NCBI GenBank assembly: GCA_950097015.1
Contig: CATNEN010000001.1
Coordinates: 13,661,501 to 13,725,500, forward strand
Source: Macrostomum hystrix
Taxonomy: Eukaryota > Platyhelminthes > Macrostomidae
DNA: 64,000 bases
Direction: 5' to 3'
The notes below the pieces were generated by a model. It saw only the letters and a program-made list of their open reading frames with translations. It ran no database searches and was not told the origin of the DNA. A program made the position numbers and the translations under genes. Positions 9,026 through 20,125 of this stretch are shown here, in pieces. The first letter of the stretch is position 1, and each line of letters opens with the position of its first letter.

Positions 9026-10530
9026 AGTAGTATGGCGAATTATGATTCTGCCGCATTAGCACTGCGGAGATAGGCGGTAGTGTAAAAGCATAGGAGTGGA
9101 TGAATTCAATGTATAGAGATAGGAATCAGAGGCGGCCAATGGGATGTTATAATTCTGCCGCATTTGCACTGGGGAGATAGGCGGTAGTGTAAAAAGCATA
9201 GGAGTGGGTGAATTCACTGTATAGAGATAGGAATCGGAGGCGGCCAATGGGATGTTATGATTCTGCCGCATTAGCACTGGGGAGATAGGCGCAATGTAAA
9301 ATGATAGAAAGGAAACGAATGCACTGCAGAGATAAGAGAAATGGCTGGCCTATCTCTGCATTGAGGATGGATTAACACTGCAGGGATAGGAAGAGAGGCC
9401 GGCCTATCTCTTTGCGCTGGGGGGATTAACACAGCAGAGATAGGAGTAGAGGGCCTGTATCGGGATGTGGGGGCGAAGCCCCACATTTAAATTACTTTTA
9501 ATTTTCTTGGGCACTCTGCCTCTGACAAACGGAACTCGCTGGCGCTGGCCCATTCAACCTCCAAGCAGCTGCACTGAGAGAACGTTAAATGCTACCTTGA
9601 TGTCTGTGATGCAGGTCATTGCAAGATCCGGCCTTGCTGGTCTATCTCTCTCTTTGCATTGGTGAGGGGGGTGGGTTAACACTGCAGGGATAGGAAGAGA
9701 GGTTCCGCCTATCACTTGGCACTGAAAATAGTCCTCGGAAATTCAGTGGGTGAACAAACGCCTATGTGTTTGCATAGTGGACTCTGTTGCAGGTAAATCT
9801 GTCTGAGAGGGAGAGAGAGAGGCAGTCAGTGCAGTCTGATAAACCGATTGATTATTCAGTTCCACTCCTCCAATGGAATTTCACTTTTGCTCTGGTCTCT
9901 CATATTTTTTCATATGAAGACAACAACAAAACAACTGTTGGCCTGGGGAAAACAGTGAAACCACCATCTGTTTGCGGTGGGTATGGGCAACACTGTAGAG
10001 ATAGGACAGTGGATGCGTAGCATAGATACATAAATTCAGCCTAATGTTATTATAAGTTTTCTTAGTATTACAAGTGTATATGCGCCCACATCCCGATACA
10101 GGCCCTCTACTCCTATCTCTGCTGTGTTAATCCCCCCAGCGCAAAGAGATAGGCCGGCCTCTCTTCCTATCCCTGCAGTGTTAATCCATCCTCAATGCAG
10201 AGATAGGCCAGCCATTTCTCTTATCTCTGCAGTGCATTCGTTTCCTTTCTATCATTTTACATTGCGCCTATCTCCCCAGTGCTAATGCGGCAGAATCATA
10301 ACATCCCATTGGCCGCCTCCGATTCCTATCTCTATACAGTGAATTCACCCACTCCTATGCTTTTTACACTACCGCCTATCTCCCCAGTGCAAATGCGGCA
10401 GAATTATAACATCCCATTGGCCGCCTCTGATTCCTATCTCTATACATTGAATTCATCCACTCCTATGCTTTTACACTACCGCCTATCTCCGCAGTGCTAA
10501 TGCGGCAGAATCATAATTCGCCATACTACT
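9026..10530. mobile_element. Foldback (palindromic) element with ~445-bp inverted arms
   Basis: The left arm (9026-~9470) is the reverse complement of the right arm (~10086-10530). Both outer ends read AGTAGTATGGCGAATT inward. Each arm contains an internal tandem duplication of about 120 bp holding 'gcggccaatgggatgtta'. The centre (9471-10085) contains no recognisable transposase; a 77-codon frame at 9787-10020 has no support. I could not find matching target duplications at the two ends. Identical short frames at 9056-9277 and 10279-10500 simply reflect the palindrome. Confidence 0.7.
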
Positions 10531-10899
10531 GAGGTTGTTGCGATGAAATCTGAATTTGGCTTGGCGATGAGAGCGCTTTGGTCGCGCTTTTGCCATACAC
10601 TTAACACACTTTATTAGGGGATGCCGCCAGGTTCCCCGGGTGGGTACTCGCTCGGCTCTGCTGGGTGGGTATGCTGATGATAACAGAGATCACTAGATCT
10701 AGATCAATCTTTGTCATTGCTGGGATGCCTCCAAGTGGCGAGAGTCGGGCAACGTCAGTGGAGTCTCGTTTTTTAGAGCGAAACTGGCGGCTAAATTCCT
10801 AGCATCAATAGCAACCTGAGGGTTAGCTGCCCAAAGGATTGCTTAACAGTCTCTTGCTACCACGACAAAATTAAATAATCGAGGGGCGTCGGCCTCTGC
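10531..10899. other. Unannotated stretch
   Basis: Mixed-composition DNA between the foldback element and the LINE remnant. It may be the 5' untranslated part of that LINE. No gene was seen. Confidence 0.3.
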
Positions 10900-12050
10900 C
10901 GAGCCCCCAACTGATTGTGACTCAGCTACAAAGGCGCGAGGCATGGACCTCGCGTGTGACATCTGTGGCAGAGTTCCTTTTAAAACTAAGGCGGGAATGT
11001 AAGTACAGCAGAGGGGACAATATGCAGATCAATTCCATCAGGATGAGTGTCAGGCCACAAAAAACATCAAAAACTCCAAAAAGGTGGTCAGAGGAGGAGC
11101 TATACTTAGTGCTAGCTTTGAAGCAAGTCTCCCCCCAAACTTAATCGCAGTAAATGACGCCATTATCAAAGCAAAAATCATCCCGGACAGAACACTAGAT
11201 AGTATTAAAGGGGCACGGAGGACAAAAACGTACAAACTCCTCCTAGATAGGATTCGAAGTGAGTCTAGTGAGCAGGATGATGCCCCTTTGGCTTCTATTA
11301 AAGTCGTTAAGGAAGAGTTAGCTAGAACTAGGCAATACACACTTAGGGGGACAGGAAAGAGAGCGGGCAACAAGAATCCCGCCCCAAATCTAGCGCAAAA
11401 ACTTAAAGCGATGGAAGAAGCGGAAGAAGCCGCGTTTCTTGAGGACCTACAAAGGACGGACGGTACGTCCTCGGATGATGAACCCCCAGGAGGATGTAAT
11501 AAGCCGTCTCCTGGGGCTTGTGCAAAAAATGATTACAATAGTCGCCGTCTGGATAAGCAGAGGAAGAAAGATGATGAAGAGGAGGAATGTAGCACGAAAT
11601 CTAAGCCGAACAGCCACGCAAGAAATACTAAAAGTAAAACAAATTTTAATGCAAACTCTGAGTCAGAACCCCAAACTTCTCCAATTTCCAGTCCTCCACC
11701 AGGTCCCCCGCCGAGTCCACCGGACTCAAGCGATGGGACCGACACAAACAATGGAAGGTCGGAAGGCAGGCTTTGCGGGAATGGTTTTCAGATGATAGGA
11801 ACAAAGTTAGAGATCATGAAGAGCTGTGGACGAGAATGCAGATGCTTGTCAGGGAGCAAAGGTGGGACGACCTAGGAAATCTTGTGGGGAGTCTTCTACC
11901 AACTGCTGAAGAAGTGTCGATGCCCGTGAGGAAGCGCAGGAAGTTAATTAGAGCAGCTAAGAAGATGGAGAGGCGTAGGATGTTATTTGCTGATATGCAG
12001 AGAGTCTATGAGAAGGGGAGGAAGAGAGCGGGAGGGGGAGTCTACACAGC
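10900..12050 (+). pseudogene. 5' part of an R2/NeSL-like non-LTR retrotransposon ORF
   Basis: The stretch reads like the N-terminus of the restriction-like-endonuclease LINE clade. A partial zinc finger (CDICGRVPFKTKAGM, then a stop) is followed in another frame by RWSEEELYLVLALKQ. Frame 11084-11875 then gives NLIAVNDAIIKAKIIPDRTLDSIKGARR, as seen upstream of RT in these elements, plus a Ser/Pro-rich linker. After another frame change at about 11790, a helical charged segment (RKRRKLIRAAKKMERRRM) follows. No reverse transcriptase follows, so the copy is both frameshifted and truncated. Assignment rests on the WSEEE and RRTxxY-like motifs only. Confidence 0.45.
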
Positions 12051-12770
12051 TGGAAGCGGGAGGGGGGAGTCCCCTCGCCCAAGGTTGCTTCGGGCTAGGT
12101 TCCGGCCTTTTGGGGGTGCGGTGCGGGGGTGGGTCACTAGGGGGAGGGTCCTGTTGGTCCGGTTCTGGTGTGGCGTGCGTGTGAGTTATGATAAGGACCT
12201 CTGCCCCAGTGCTCGTTCGCGAGGCTTTTCAAGTCGCTTTTGACGGGGGGGACTCGCGCCTTCCTGACGTCGCGCCAAAGTGCTGAGGTGGAGACGGGTT
12301 GGCGGTTCCGGCCGAAACCGCCCGGACCATCTTGCGTCCGGACGGGTAGTGTAATAGGCGGCCGGCGGTGGCAGCGCCGGCGGGTTGGAGCGGAGGTGGT
12401 AGGTCGCAGGGTCTGGGTTCTCTTCCTTCAATCTTGTTCTCCTCTTTCGTTGCAGCTAACAGGCATTAGCCATGTCTGGCGAAGCCTGTACCGTAGTTCG
12501 GTCCTTCTTTTTTGGCAGGCGTTTGAATAGCGCTGCCGCCTCCTGGTGCCACTGTTTTGCCATGACTAAAGCACGTTCCAAGGCCTCAACGGAGAGCCGC
12601 GCATCTGCTGCGGCTGACAGGAGCAGCACACCACCTAAGCGACGAGGGCAACGCAGCGAACGTCGACGCAAAGAACGACGTGGCGAGCGCAACCGCCATG
12701 GTCGACTACGAGGACGTCAACGTAAAGCCACAGGCCAAAGCCCTGCGAATCGACTGCGTTTTTCGAACCT
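12051..12770. other. GC-rich stretch with an Arg-rich ORF (12472-12774 +)
   Basis: GC-rich DNA of unclear origin. A pyrimidine tract ending in 'tcgttgcag' at 12444-12454 looks like a splice acceptor just upstream of an ATG at 12472. The following 100-codon frame is very rich in Arg and Ser and overlaps, in another frame, a short peptide MVDYEDVNVKPQAKAL at 12698. Neither is recognised. This may be a 5' exon of the ORF at 12771, but I cannot show it. Confidence 0.25.
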
Positions 12771-13538
12771 ATGACTTCATACTCAAACGAGATTCACTGT
12801 GATTCTGCAAAGGGCAGAAACTTAAATAGGCATTCCAGTGACGAGAGTGCTGAAGGTCAAAATCCAGGTCAAGATTATTTAATCGAATGTCTCTTTGAGT
12901 CGGAGTCGGAGGACGAAAACGAGCTGGAGAGCAAACATGATCCAAGAACTATAGTTCTTGAATGGTACAGACGCCAACCAAGTGCCCCAAAAGCAGCTGA
13001 TAATGATTTATTGACATCTATTAGGACCATGCTTCCTTGCTTGCCGAAGCAGGTTGATACACTTCTACGGTCAAATAGAGCAGATTGCGATGTGGTTTAT
13101 TCGACAGATGACTTAGAAAAATACATATATTTTGAGATTGTCAAGGCTTTGGAGAGATATGTGCTCTTGCAGCATGTTCAGCAGTCGGTGGTGAAATCTT
13201 TCCTTCTCGAATTTAATGTTGATGGCAACGACAGGTTCGCATTCTGCATGGACAGTTCTGTTACGAATTCCTTGCCTATTCAGGACGCCAATGTTAATAG
13301 TATTATGAAATGGAATGAAAACAAATTGGCATGTTACCCACCTTCCGCATCTGACGAGAAATATATAATTTGCCATATTCCCGTTGTAATGAACTATCAG
13401 CAAGTACTCACTGTTATTTCATCAAGGCAGCGAAGTTTTATTTGTAATTTCAGTTTCCTCACTTTCATTTTCCATTTTCAAATTTTTCAGCGCCTTTTGA
13501 TGGAAGCTTCTTATTTTTTGTCTTTTCCGAGAGGATAA
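12771..13538 (+). CDS. Unknown transposon-associated protein, truncated
   Basis: A 255-codon frame from ATG 12771. An acidic N-terminus is followed by ADNDLLTSIRTMLPCLPKQ, a leucine-rich TLLRSNRA motif, an aromatic KYIYFEIVKALERY segment, and LEFNVDGNDRFAF. This order (LL..LR, LP..TLL, Y.YF.., FN.DG) resembles a family of uncharacterised proteins found in many copies in cnidarian and arthropod genomes that I believe belong to DNA transposons. The last ~50 residues become Phe/Leu rich and look like intron read-through after about 13430. The likely partner exon lies in or beyond 13540-13815. Function is not known. Confidence 0.4.
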   Translation: MTSYSNEIHCDSAKGRNLNRHSSDESAEGQNPGQDYLIECLFESESEDENELESKHDPRTIVLEWYRRQPSAPKAADNDLLTSIRTMLPCLPKQVDTLLRSNRADCDVVYSTDDLEKYIYFEIVKALERYVLLQHVQQSVVKSFLLEFNVDGNDRFAFCMDSSVTNSLPIQDANVNSIMKWNENKLACYPPSASDEKYIICHIPVVMNYQQVLTVISSRQRSFICNFSFLTFIFHFQIFQRLLMEASYFLSFPRG

Positions 13539-15029
13539 CAATTTTCTGATTTGCTCGAGAAAGGTGTTGGAATTCGAAGCTGGTGTGTCAGAGTGGACCC
13601 CTGCCGACTGGAATGCCAACAGCAATCAAGGTCCGAGCCACATTTGAGCAGACAACTGGAATCCTTATACAGGCGAGCTCCCATCGGGACGCTCTTGTTC
13701 AGGTCAAACGATGGGCTGAATCAAACGAAGTCGTGGAAGTTGAGGCAAATACTCGAATATTTTTGCCGCTTTCAAGACCCATAGCGTCGGCAGGTATTTG
13801 CAGCTGTAAGTAATATTCAGATTGAATATATAAATATAACTCACAGTCGCAGCTCTCGTATTTTTTATCTTAGCTGACATAGTATTATGGTGTTTTCTAG
13901 AAGTAGAGCATTTTATAAAGCTAGCTATAAATTTTTGGTCATATTCTACAGGTCACTGTCAAAAACGACGAAGCTTCTAATGACTCTGCTGCAACGACTA
14001 CAGCAGGGCAACTCGTCACTCGGCAGGAAAGCGAATGCATGTAACCAACAGCACTGCTCCTGCGGAATTTAATGTAGACGAACTGATTATCCTGGAATGT
14101 GTTTTGTCCATGTTTTTGTTTTATTAGACGGACTAAAAGCGTGACAGGGCAGTAGGTATTGATTTGTTTTGATCAGAATGATTGATAACAAGTAAAAGAC
14201 ATAAAAAGAACTTACGTGATTGTTTTCGTTTATGTGCGGCTGACAGCCAGCCGGTGTTGACCGTCATCCTTTAGCTTAGCTGGAGGAGAATGATGTGCTG
14301 TAGTCTGCTGAGCAGCCGCCAGGCAATCTGTGGAGTCAGCGCTGCCCTGGTGCTGTGGGAGGGCTTGGGAGTAGGAAGTCTGCGGTTACCCGTGCACACT
14401 CACCTCCGCTCGCCACCACCTCCTCTTTCTTTCTCTCGTTCCAGCTCTGTCTACGCGCTGACTCACATTGCACGCCATGGTGCAATCGCTTCGGTTAAGA
14501 ATAAGACTGGCAGTATATCGCTCAAATGCTTCTACTATAAGTAGAGCACAGTCCGACGAAAACACATGGGATGGTTGTTGCATTGTGGTAGTTCACTTCG
14601 TCAACCCTAGTCGCACACCTAGGCTAGAATTTTTTTCCTGCTTTTGCCTTTGGAGTTTGAAGCTTGCATTTTGCCGTGCGTTAGCCCTTTGTGTTCAGCC
14701 CAAGTGACGAAAACACGCTATTTTGGGTTAAGTCCGGGATTCCTTCAGACTTGAAGAACTCCTAGTCCCTGAAAGCCCCACCCTTACGGAAAAACTTACG
14801 GAAATCCCAAGCCTGACTACACGGTTGCTCCACTGCTAGGAAGCATCAGTGTTGAGGGCGGTAAAACCCCTCTGAGTTTTAGCGTTCCCTGTCTTGGTCA
14901 TATTTACCAATTGTGTGCCACGTAAGCACCAGTACAACACTAGTTCTTTATAAAAAGCTAAGTCAATTTAGCTGGCTCGGCACGTTCTTTTCGTTCCTAG
15001 CATTTAAACACAAGCCTTAGCTTCAGTTT
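13539..15029. other. Intergenic, possible exon pieces only
   Basis: A 70-codon frame (13583-13813 +) containing ATFEQTTGILIQASSHRDALVQ looks coding by composition but is not recognised. From 13830 to 14290 the DNA is AT-rich. From 14290 to 15000 short frames overlap on both strands with no motif. The part near 14620-15000 may be an eroded LTR or leader of the Gypsy remnant that follows. Confidence 0.3.
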
Positions 15030-15440
15030 ATTACAATAGCGACGATCTCCACGCTGAGTGAAATTCCGATTCTTACTGCCAATACCAACATTGAGGGCTG
15101 GCTGGAAAGGCTCGACCATTACTTTACCTGCAAAGAGGTGAAGGAGGGCGCTAAAGTGGCCACACTCGTCACTGATATCTGTGAGGATGAAGTGGGTGGG
15201 TGTTTGCAAGCGCTGACCTGCACTCATGAGAGAAGATTCCTAGGGTGGGCGACAGAGTCGACTTAAATGACCGCTTAGCTACACGCGAGATTCCGTGGAA
15301 AGAGAGAGGAGATGAAGGGAGGTTCAGCGGATGCAGGGAGTGGTCCTATCGGCCTCAGGCTGGCCAGTCCCACTCGTCCCATAGGCCACAGGCGTGACTG
15401 CCGTGCCTACCCCAAGCAATGCTCGAAACCGGCTAAAGTC
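15030..15440 (+). pseudogene. Old Ty3/Gypsy gag remnant
   Basis: From about 15050 the plus strand reads LSEIPILTANTNIEGWLERL and HYFTCKEVKEGAKVATLVTDI, which is the classic start of a Gypsy Gag (WLERFEHYF.. pattern). The frame breaks at about 15265. Near 15386 a separate frame gives GHRRDCRAYPKQC, which looks like the second half of a CCHC zinc knuckle. The piece between is deleted or scrambled. It is unrelated in frame and composition to the two better-preserved Gypsy elements of the window. Confidence 0.55.
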
Positions 15441-18400
15441 TAAAGTGAGGGGTCGGACTATCCGTAATCAGACAGGACAGGGCTAGAGAGCCTACTGTCG
15501 TCAGTAGCATGTAAGTAACTGACTCCTAACCTTGGTAGCGGTGGTCGAAACGGCCCAGGCTCTTGTCACAGAAATGCGGAAAGGCTATTGGCAAAGCGGA
15601 AAATGATCTCAGGTAGCGCCACCACCCAATGCGCCTACGTTGCCACCGCAGACATTTGGGAACTTGGGTCCCCGGAGTACACAGCTCCTAGTTTATCACG
15701 CAGATCTAGACAAGCCGAAAAATAGGGCATTCTGCAACTTCCGTTTTAGACTGGGGTGAGAGCCCCAGAATGGATCGAGACACGCCTCAAAAGGGGATTC
15801 CTGAATTCGCGCTACAGGGGTCTAGAAAGGTGGTACTCAGAACTCGAATGAGAATCCATAGCCGAAATCCTACTCATGAAACATCAGACACATTCCGTAC
15901 ATTAGACTGCAGCCTACTCATGAAGTAACTAACAAACCCGAATCTGTGTGAGATGAGGAAGTCAGAGGCTGGAGAGATTAAACAGAACACTGGCTGAGTG
16001 ATTACGCAAGCGCAAGATTATTAGATCATCACTCTCGCTCCCGTGGCCGCAGTTGCGAGAGGGGGATAGGGGAAAACTCCATTGGAAAGGGAGTTCGACA
16101 CGTACACCTTGAACCCGCCCGAGAGGAAGAAGGAAAGCCGGCCAAGGATTCCCCCGACCTCCTGGGAAGAAATGCACGGCCTACACTCCGCATTTTGCTC
16201 GCGAATCCCTCGCTCCTTATTACTCTTATGCGTGCTTACAGTTGTCTTCCTGCCGCAGCCTTCGGCTCGGCATCACCAGAGCCCACCCCCCTAGGAGATT
16301 AGCCACTCATCTCTGAGGGCTGTCTAACGATAAAATAGAGATAAGAGAAAAGCATAGTGGATTTAAATTGTTATTAAAAATTGGCCTATGTTCAATAGAT
16401 TTCGCGATAGTTGTACTAATTTATTAAGCCAAGAAAAGTCCTAGCGCCCTTCCCCCACTAAAGTGCCGCCTAATTAAAGAGACGTCCCTTAGGATTAACA
16501 ATTACCAAACCGCTGCGCGGGTTACTTAGCTGGAGTCGTTCGGCCGCGTGCTGCAATCCTGTAGCTCTCGGGGAAGGGATAGGGCAAAACAGCAAGGCAG
16601 AGAAGGGGGAAACTGCTGCGAGTTGGCGGGGGCCAACACACTGGGAGCACAGTGGCTCAATTTAATGCTCACCTAAAGAGGTGGCTTGCGCTTAGGGGAA
16701 TGGAGACAGGCAATGGGCCTGTGATAGCTGAGCGGAGCTCTAAGCTCAAGGGTCTAAGCCCTACGTGGGTCCGGAATATAAGTCCTGGGTCCGGTGGGAG
16801 TCCGGCCCGGCAAAGGGAAGGTCGGAGATAGTCCGCCGGGAAGGTCGAGGTCCGGGAAAAGGTTGTCCTAGGGGCAGCGCAGTGCGCTTTTTTTAAATAG
16901 TCTTGCAGCACGCCAACCCCGACATCCATCAAAATAACCCACATTCGCGCCAGCCTGTCAACGGGGAATCGAAGCGGCGATGGCCGCCCCGACTACCCAA
17001 TGAACCGACGGCGAGAAACGACAGATGCTCCTCGAGAGCAGCCGCCGGCAGACGGCCAATAATTGTTACTCCGCCAGGACAATGGAAGCGCAGGCGCCGA
17101 CCTGCCTACAGTGACATTTACATGTATCTAAAGGAGGGAGGTCATAAAGTCGAGCTGGGCTCGAATACTGTAAAGAAGTGGGGACATGAAGAATTAATGA
17201 TCACTCATAATGCCCGAGTGATTCCCAATATCTGATCGCGGTTTGGAGGAGAATTATGACCTAAACTACTCATACAATAAAAGCTATGGCTGCGATCAGT
17301 CATTCCTACAGGGGTCTAGACAGATCCAGGGAGAAGGGATTCGACGGCTACTTAATTCACCGCCGCCCAAAACCCGGCCCTAAGATTAATGATCGTGTTT
17401 GCGGCCAGCTGCTATGTGGGTCGCAATTATTAGATACTTAAAAATTTGAAAAATTATGCTGGCTCACATTCCCACTCGATTCCCGCAGCACAATCCACAT
17501 CAAGGAGGCATATAAAGTGTTGGGGAACCTGTGCTGTCGGGTTTATGCAAACCTCTATAAAGTTCCCACACTGTACACTGCATACTGTACATTCTGACCT
17601 GTGCTTTCCTCTGGCCTAGCTCGCACTTGATTCTAAAAATAGCTCGCACTCATCTCCCTCTCTGTGTCTCTCTCCATTTGTGCGCACATCCACTCCCTTT
17701 CTAGAACATTCTATAGGCTTCTCGCGCAGCTAAGTTGTTTATTCTTGTCTCTCGATCTTCAATCTTGTGGAATGTTCTACCAGAAAGTTTCCTGATACCC
17801 ATACCAGCTTATTTAAGTGTTGCAGCTACCCGTGCTAATCAAGACCTCCTCAGTCACTTTTAAGCAAAATTTTCTTTATTGCTCAATTGGGACAAAATAT
17901 AGCCAGCTGTGCGGCGTAATCGTCAGCCGCCCTTTACTAGCTTCACCATTCGAGTTCGCTCACTTACATGTCCATCTAGCTCGCAGCTACGAAGTCGACA
18001 AGTGTCTACCCGCGAAAGTTTCCGACAAGTCTTATTTTATTTAGCAAAAAGATACATCATGTTTCATACATCATAATGAATTGCACCATGTAATGCTTAA
18101 ATGCCTATATACTAGATACTTTAACTCTAACTCCTGTTTATTCTGGGGTTTTCAGAAGTGGCTATTTTATTGAAACAGTGAAAGAATGAAACTGCTATAG
18201 CTATGATATGAGAACTAATTATGTCTAAAAATGTATTACTAGCTAGTTTAGCTAAGTGGCAAGCAGTTTTGGTCATGATTAGGCATTAAGAACAGCAAAG
18301 ATCTGTCAGTTAACAGTGAGCTAGTCAATCATGCCTTTCCTAATCTTGGATGGCAGCAGCATACAGGCTAGCACTTGTTAGCCAAGCACCAGATCCAGTA

Positions 18401-18584
18401 GAAGTTCCAGTAAGCTCCCGTACATGCAGATCGAGAATCTTGCCATTCCTTAACCTGTTTGAAAGGGTAAGGTGGTTAAGATAGTTTTTGGTTAGCTTGT
18501 TGGTTTTAGATGTATTAAACAGATAAAAAATAAATAACATAGCACATAATATATAGGCTAAGTAATTAATATAATTGATTATAC
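15441..18584. other. Eroded repeat-like DNA, no gene supported
   Basis: 15441-17400 is mixed GC content with scattered short frames and a repeated word 'ctacaggggtctaga' (about 15813 and 17309), suggesting old repeats. A 70-codon frame at 16082-16294 ends in a hydrophobic run (LLLLCVLTVVFLP) but has no support. Around 17505-17570 are two TATA-like words ('tataaag') before a pyrimidine-rich leader, possibly an old LTR promoter. 17800-18584 is AT-rich with nothing recognisable. Confidence 0.35.
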
Positions 18585-19035
18585 CTATCCGGCCAATTGG
18601 GCCAGTTGTGCAGTATGGGCAACAGCACAGCCACAGCTATGGTGCAGCATACGCTCGTATCTTAAGGCTGCACATGGCTGTTCAGTCTATGGACTGAGGG
18701 ATGCCAGACCCACCTTCAGTTCCCCTAGTTAATATTGGTACCCATTTTACAGCTGGGTTGTAGCTCAGCAGTTAGAGCGTCGGACTCACATCTTAAAGGT
18801 TGATGGTTTGATTCCTGACTATTGTTTCAATTTTTGTCTCTAAGCAAGGCAATTAACTCTGCATTGCTTCAGTTCACCTAGCTAGCTGTTAAATGGGTAC
18901 CAGTATTAGCTGTGGTAACATATGGTGGGCAAAGCCTCTCCCCAGTCCATGGACTGTATAGCCGTACGCAGTCTTCAGATGCGCCGCACAATAGTGCAGC
19001 TGTGCTGCCGGCTGCATATCTTGGCCCAATAGGAA
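18585..19035 (+). repeat. tRNA-derived SINE flanked by inverted arms
   Basis: The left arm (about 18585-18750) holds 'ccaattgggccagttgtgcag', 'caacagcacagcc' and 'attggtacccatt'. The right arm (about 18885-19035) carries the same words as reverse complement ('aatgggtaccagtatt', 'gtgcagctgtgctgcc', 'ttggcccaatagg'). Between them is a tRNA-like core. The copy therefore can fold into a large imperfect hairpin with the tRNA-like segment at its tip. An AT-rich tail with TTAATTAA words follows at 19040-19140. Confidence 0.6.
18755..18830 (+). promoter_or_regulatory. tRNA-like core with RNA polymerase III A and B boxes
   Basis: TAGCTCAGCAGT (18761-18772) fits an A box and GGTTTGATTCC (18805-18815) fits a B box (GGTTCGANTCC) with one change. 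The layout resembles an elongator tRNA-Met, but the anticodon stem does not pair and no 3' acceptor strand follows. It is a SINE promoter, not a working tRNA gene. Confidence 0.6.
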
Positions 19036-19559
19036 CGTAATCAGTTATTGTATTATTAATTAATTAATTGTTATTTATTGTTAAATTATAATTATTAATA
19101 TATAATTTATCAGTTATTGTGTTATTAATTAATTTTATAGCTGGGTGAACTGAAGCAAATAAGTTAGGCGTCTTGCCAAAGGGCATAAATTGCACCAGTA
19201 GAGTTAGGAAAAAACCCCCAACCCTTATTCCCCCTGCCTCATCTCTCACATTTCTAATCCCTCCCGTTTCTCATATTCCTACAGTTAATACGGCCGCTAC
19301 CGTCTTTTAGGTTCTGTCCGTGGCCCACACGCTAATAAGTTTGCCGACCCCTAGCTACCAAATACCATTGAACCAGACCAAATAACTCAAGTATACACTG
19401 AGATCACTGGCTATGGTACCACCAAATACTAGATACCAGTAGAAGAAACTTGACTTATCTTAACTTGCTGCTGTTTCAAGAGCGTCTGATCTACTACACC
19501 TCCATCTCTAAAGTTATCAGATCTACTAATAAACGAACAAGTGTTTTTAAACCAACCTT
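19036..19559. other. AT-rich tail and unannotated DNA
   Basis: Simple TTAATTAATTAA-type sequence to about 19140, then a fragment with 'gtcttgccaaagggcataaattg' that resembles the tail of the arm repeat at 19740-19780. The rest has no recognisable content. Confidence 0.35.
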
Positions 19560-19792
19560 GTAAATGGATGCAAATAATTAATAATTGATAACACCTGTCC
19601 CAATCGGGACAGATGTGCAGCCGACAGCACAGCCGCAGCTATTGCACGGCGCATCTGAAGATTGCGTACAGCTGTACAGTCCATGGTCTGGGGAGACGCC
19701 ACACCCACCTTCAATTATCTCAGCTAATGCTGGTACCCATTCATTGGTACCCAAGTGTCTTGCTAAAGGACACAAATTGTCTCACATGGATG
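19560..19792 (+). repeat. Second copy of the SINE left arm
   Basis: Shares with 18585-18750 the ordered words 'cc(a)atcgggac', 'cagccgacagcacagcc', 'acccaccttca' and 'tggtacccatt'. It then ends with 'gtcttgctaaaggacacaaattg' and lacks the tRNA-like core. It shows that the arm exists as an independent repeat. Confidence 0.55.
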
Positions 19793-20125
19793 CAGCAATG
19801 TACATATAACTTTGGCCGATCGGTTTTTACCAACGTTAAACCGACGCTAAAATGTACATACACTGAAGTGGGGTGGCTGCTAGCGGGACGAGATTTTAAT
19901 TAGGGTGCGTGACAGGGAATTCCCAAACCCAAGTGGACAATTAGTCATGCTGATGACTCATCGCTCAAAAACTCCTACATTTAGGCCTCATATGAAATAC
20001 ATTGCTATTATATGCATGAATGCATATCAAAATACATTGCCGACGTAAACTTTTCCCGACGCTAACTATTATATGCATGCATATATATCAAAGCGCATTG
20101 CCGAAGTTAATTCACATTGAAATAC
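19793..20125 (+). repeat. Dispersed repeat, partner at 42640-43010 (opposite strand)
   Basis: About 330 bp aligning by eye to the reverse complement of 42640-43010, with shared words such as 'ggtggctgctagc', 'gacgagatttta', 'gggaattcccaaaccca', 'taggcctcatatgaaatac' and 'cattgccgacgtaaa'. The last part repeats 'cattgccga' and 'cccgacgctaacta' blocks in tandem. It has no coding capacity. Confidence 0.6.

Noticed and set aside
9787-10020. Transposase ORF in the centre of the foldback element
   Set aside because: Only 77 codons with no motif; nothing supports coding.
16082-16294. Small membrane protein or env-like end
   Set aside because: One hydrophobic run in an otherwise random frame within eroded repeats; no start or partner evidence.
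18755-18830. Functional tRNA-Met gene
   Set aside because: Anticodon stem unpaired and no 3' acceptor strand; it is part of a SINE.
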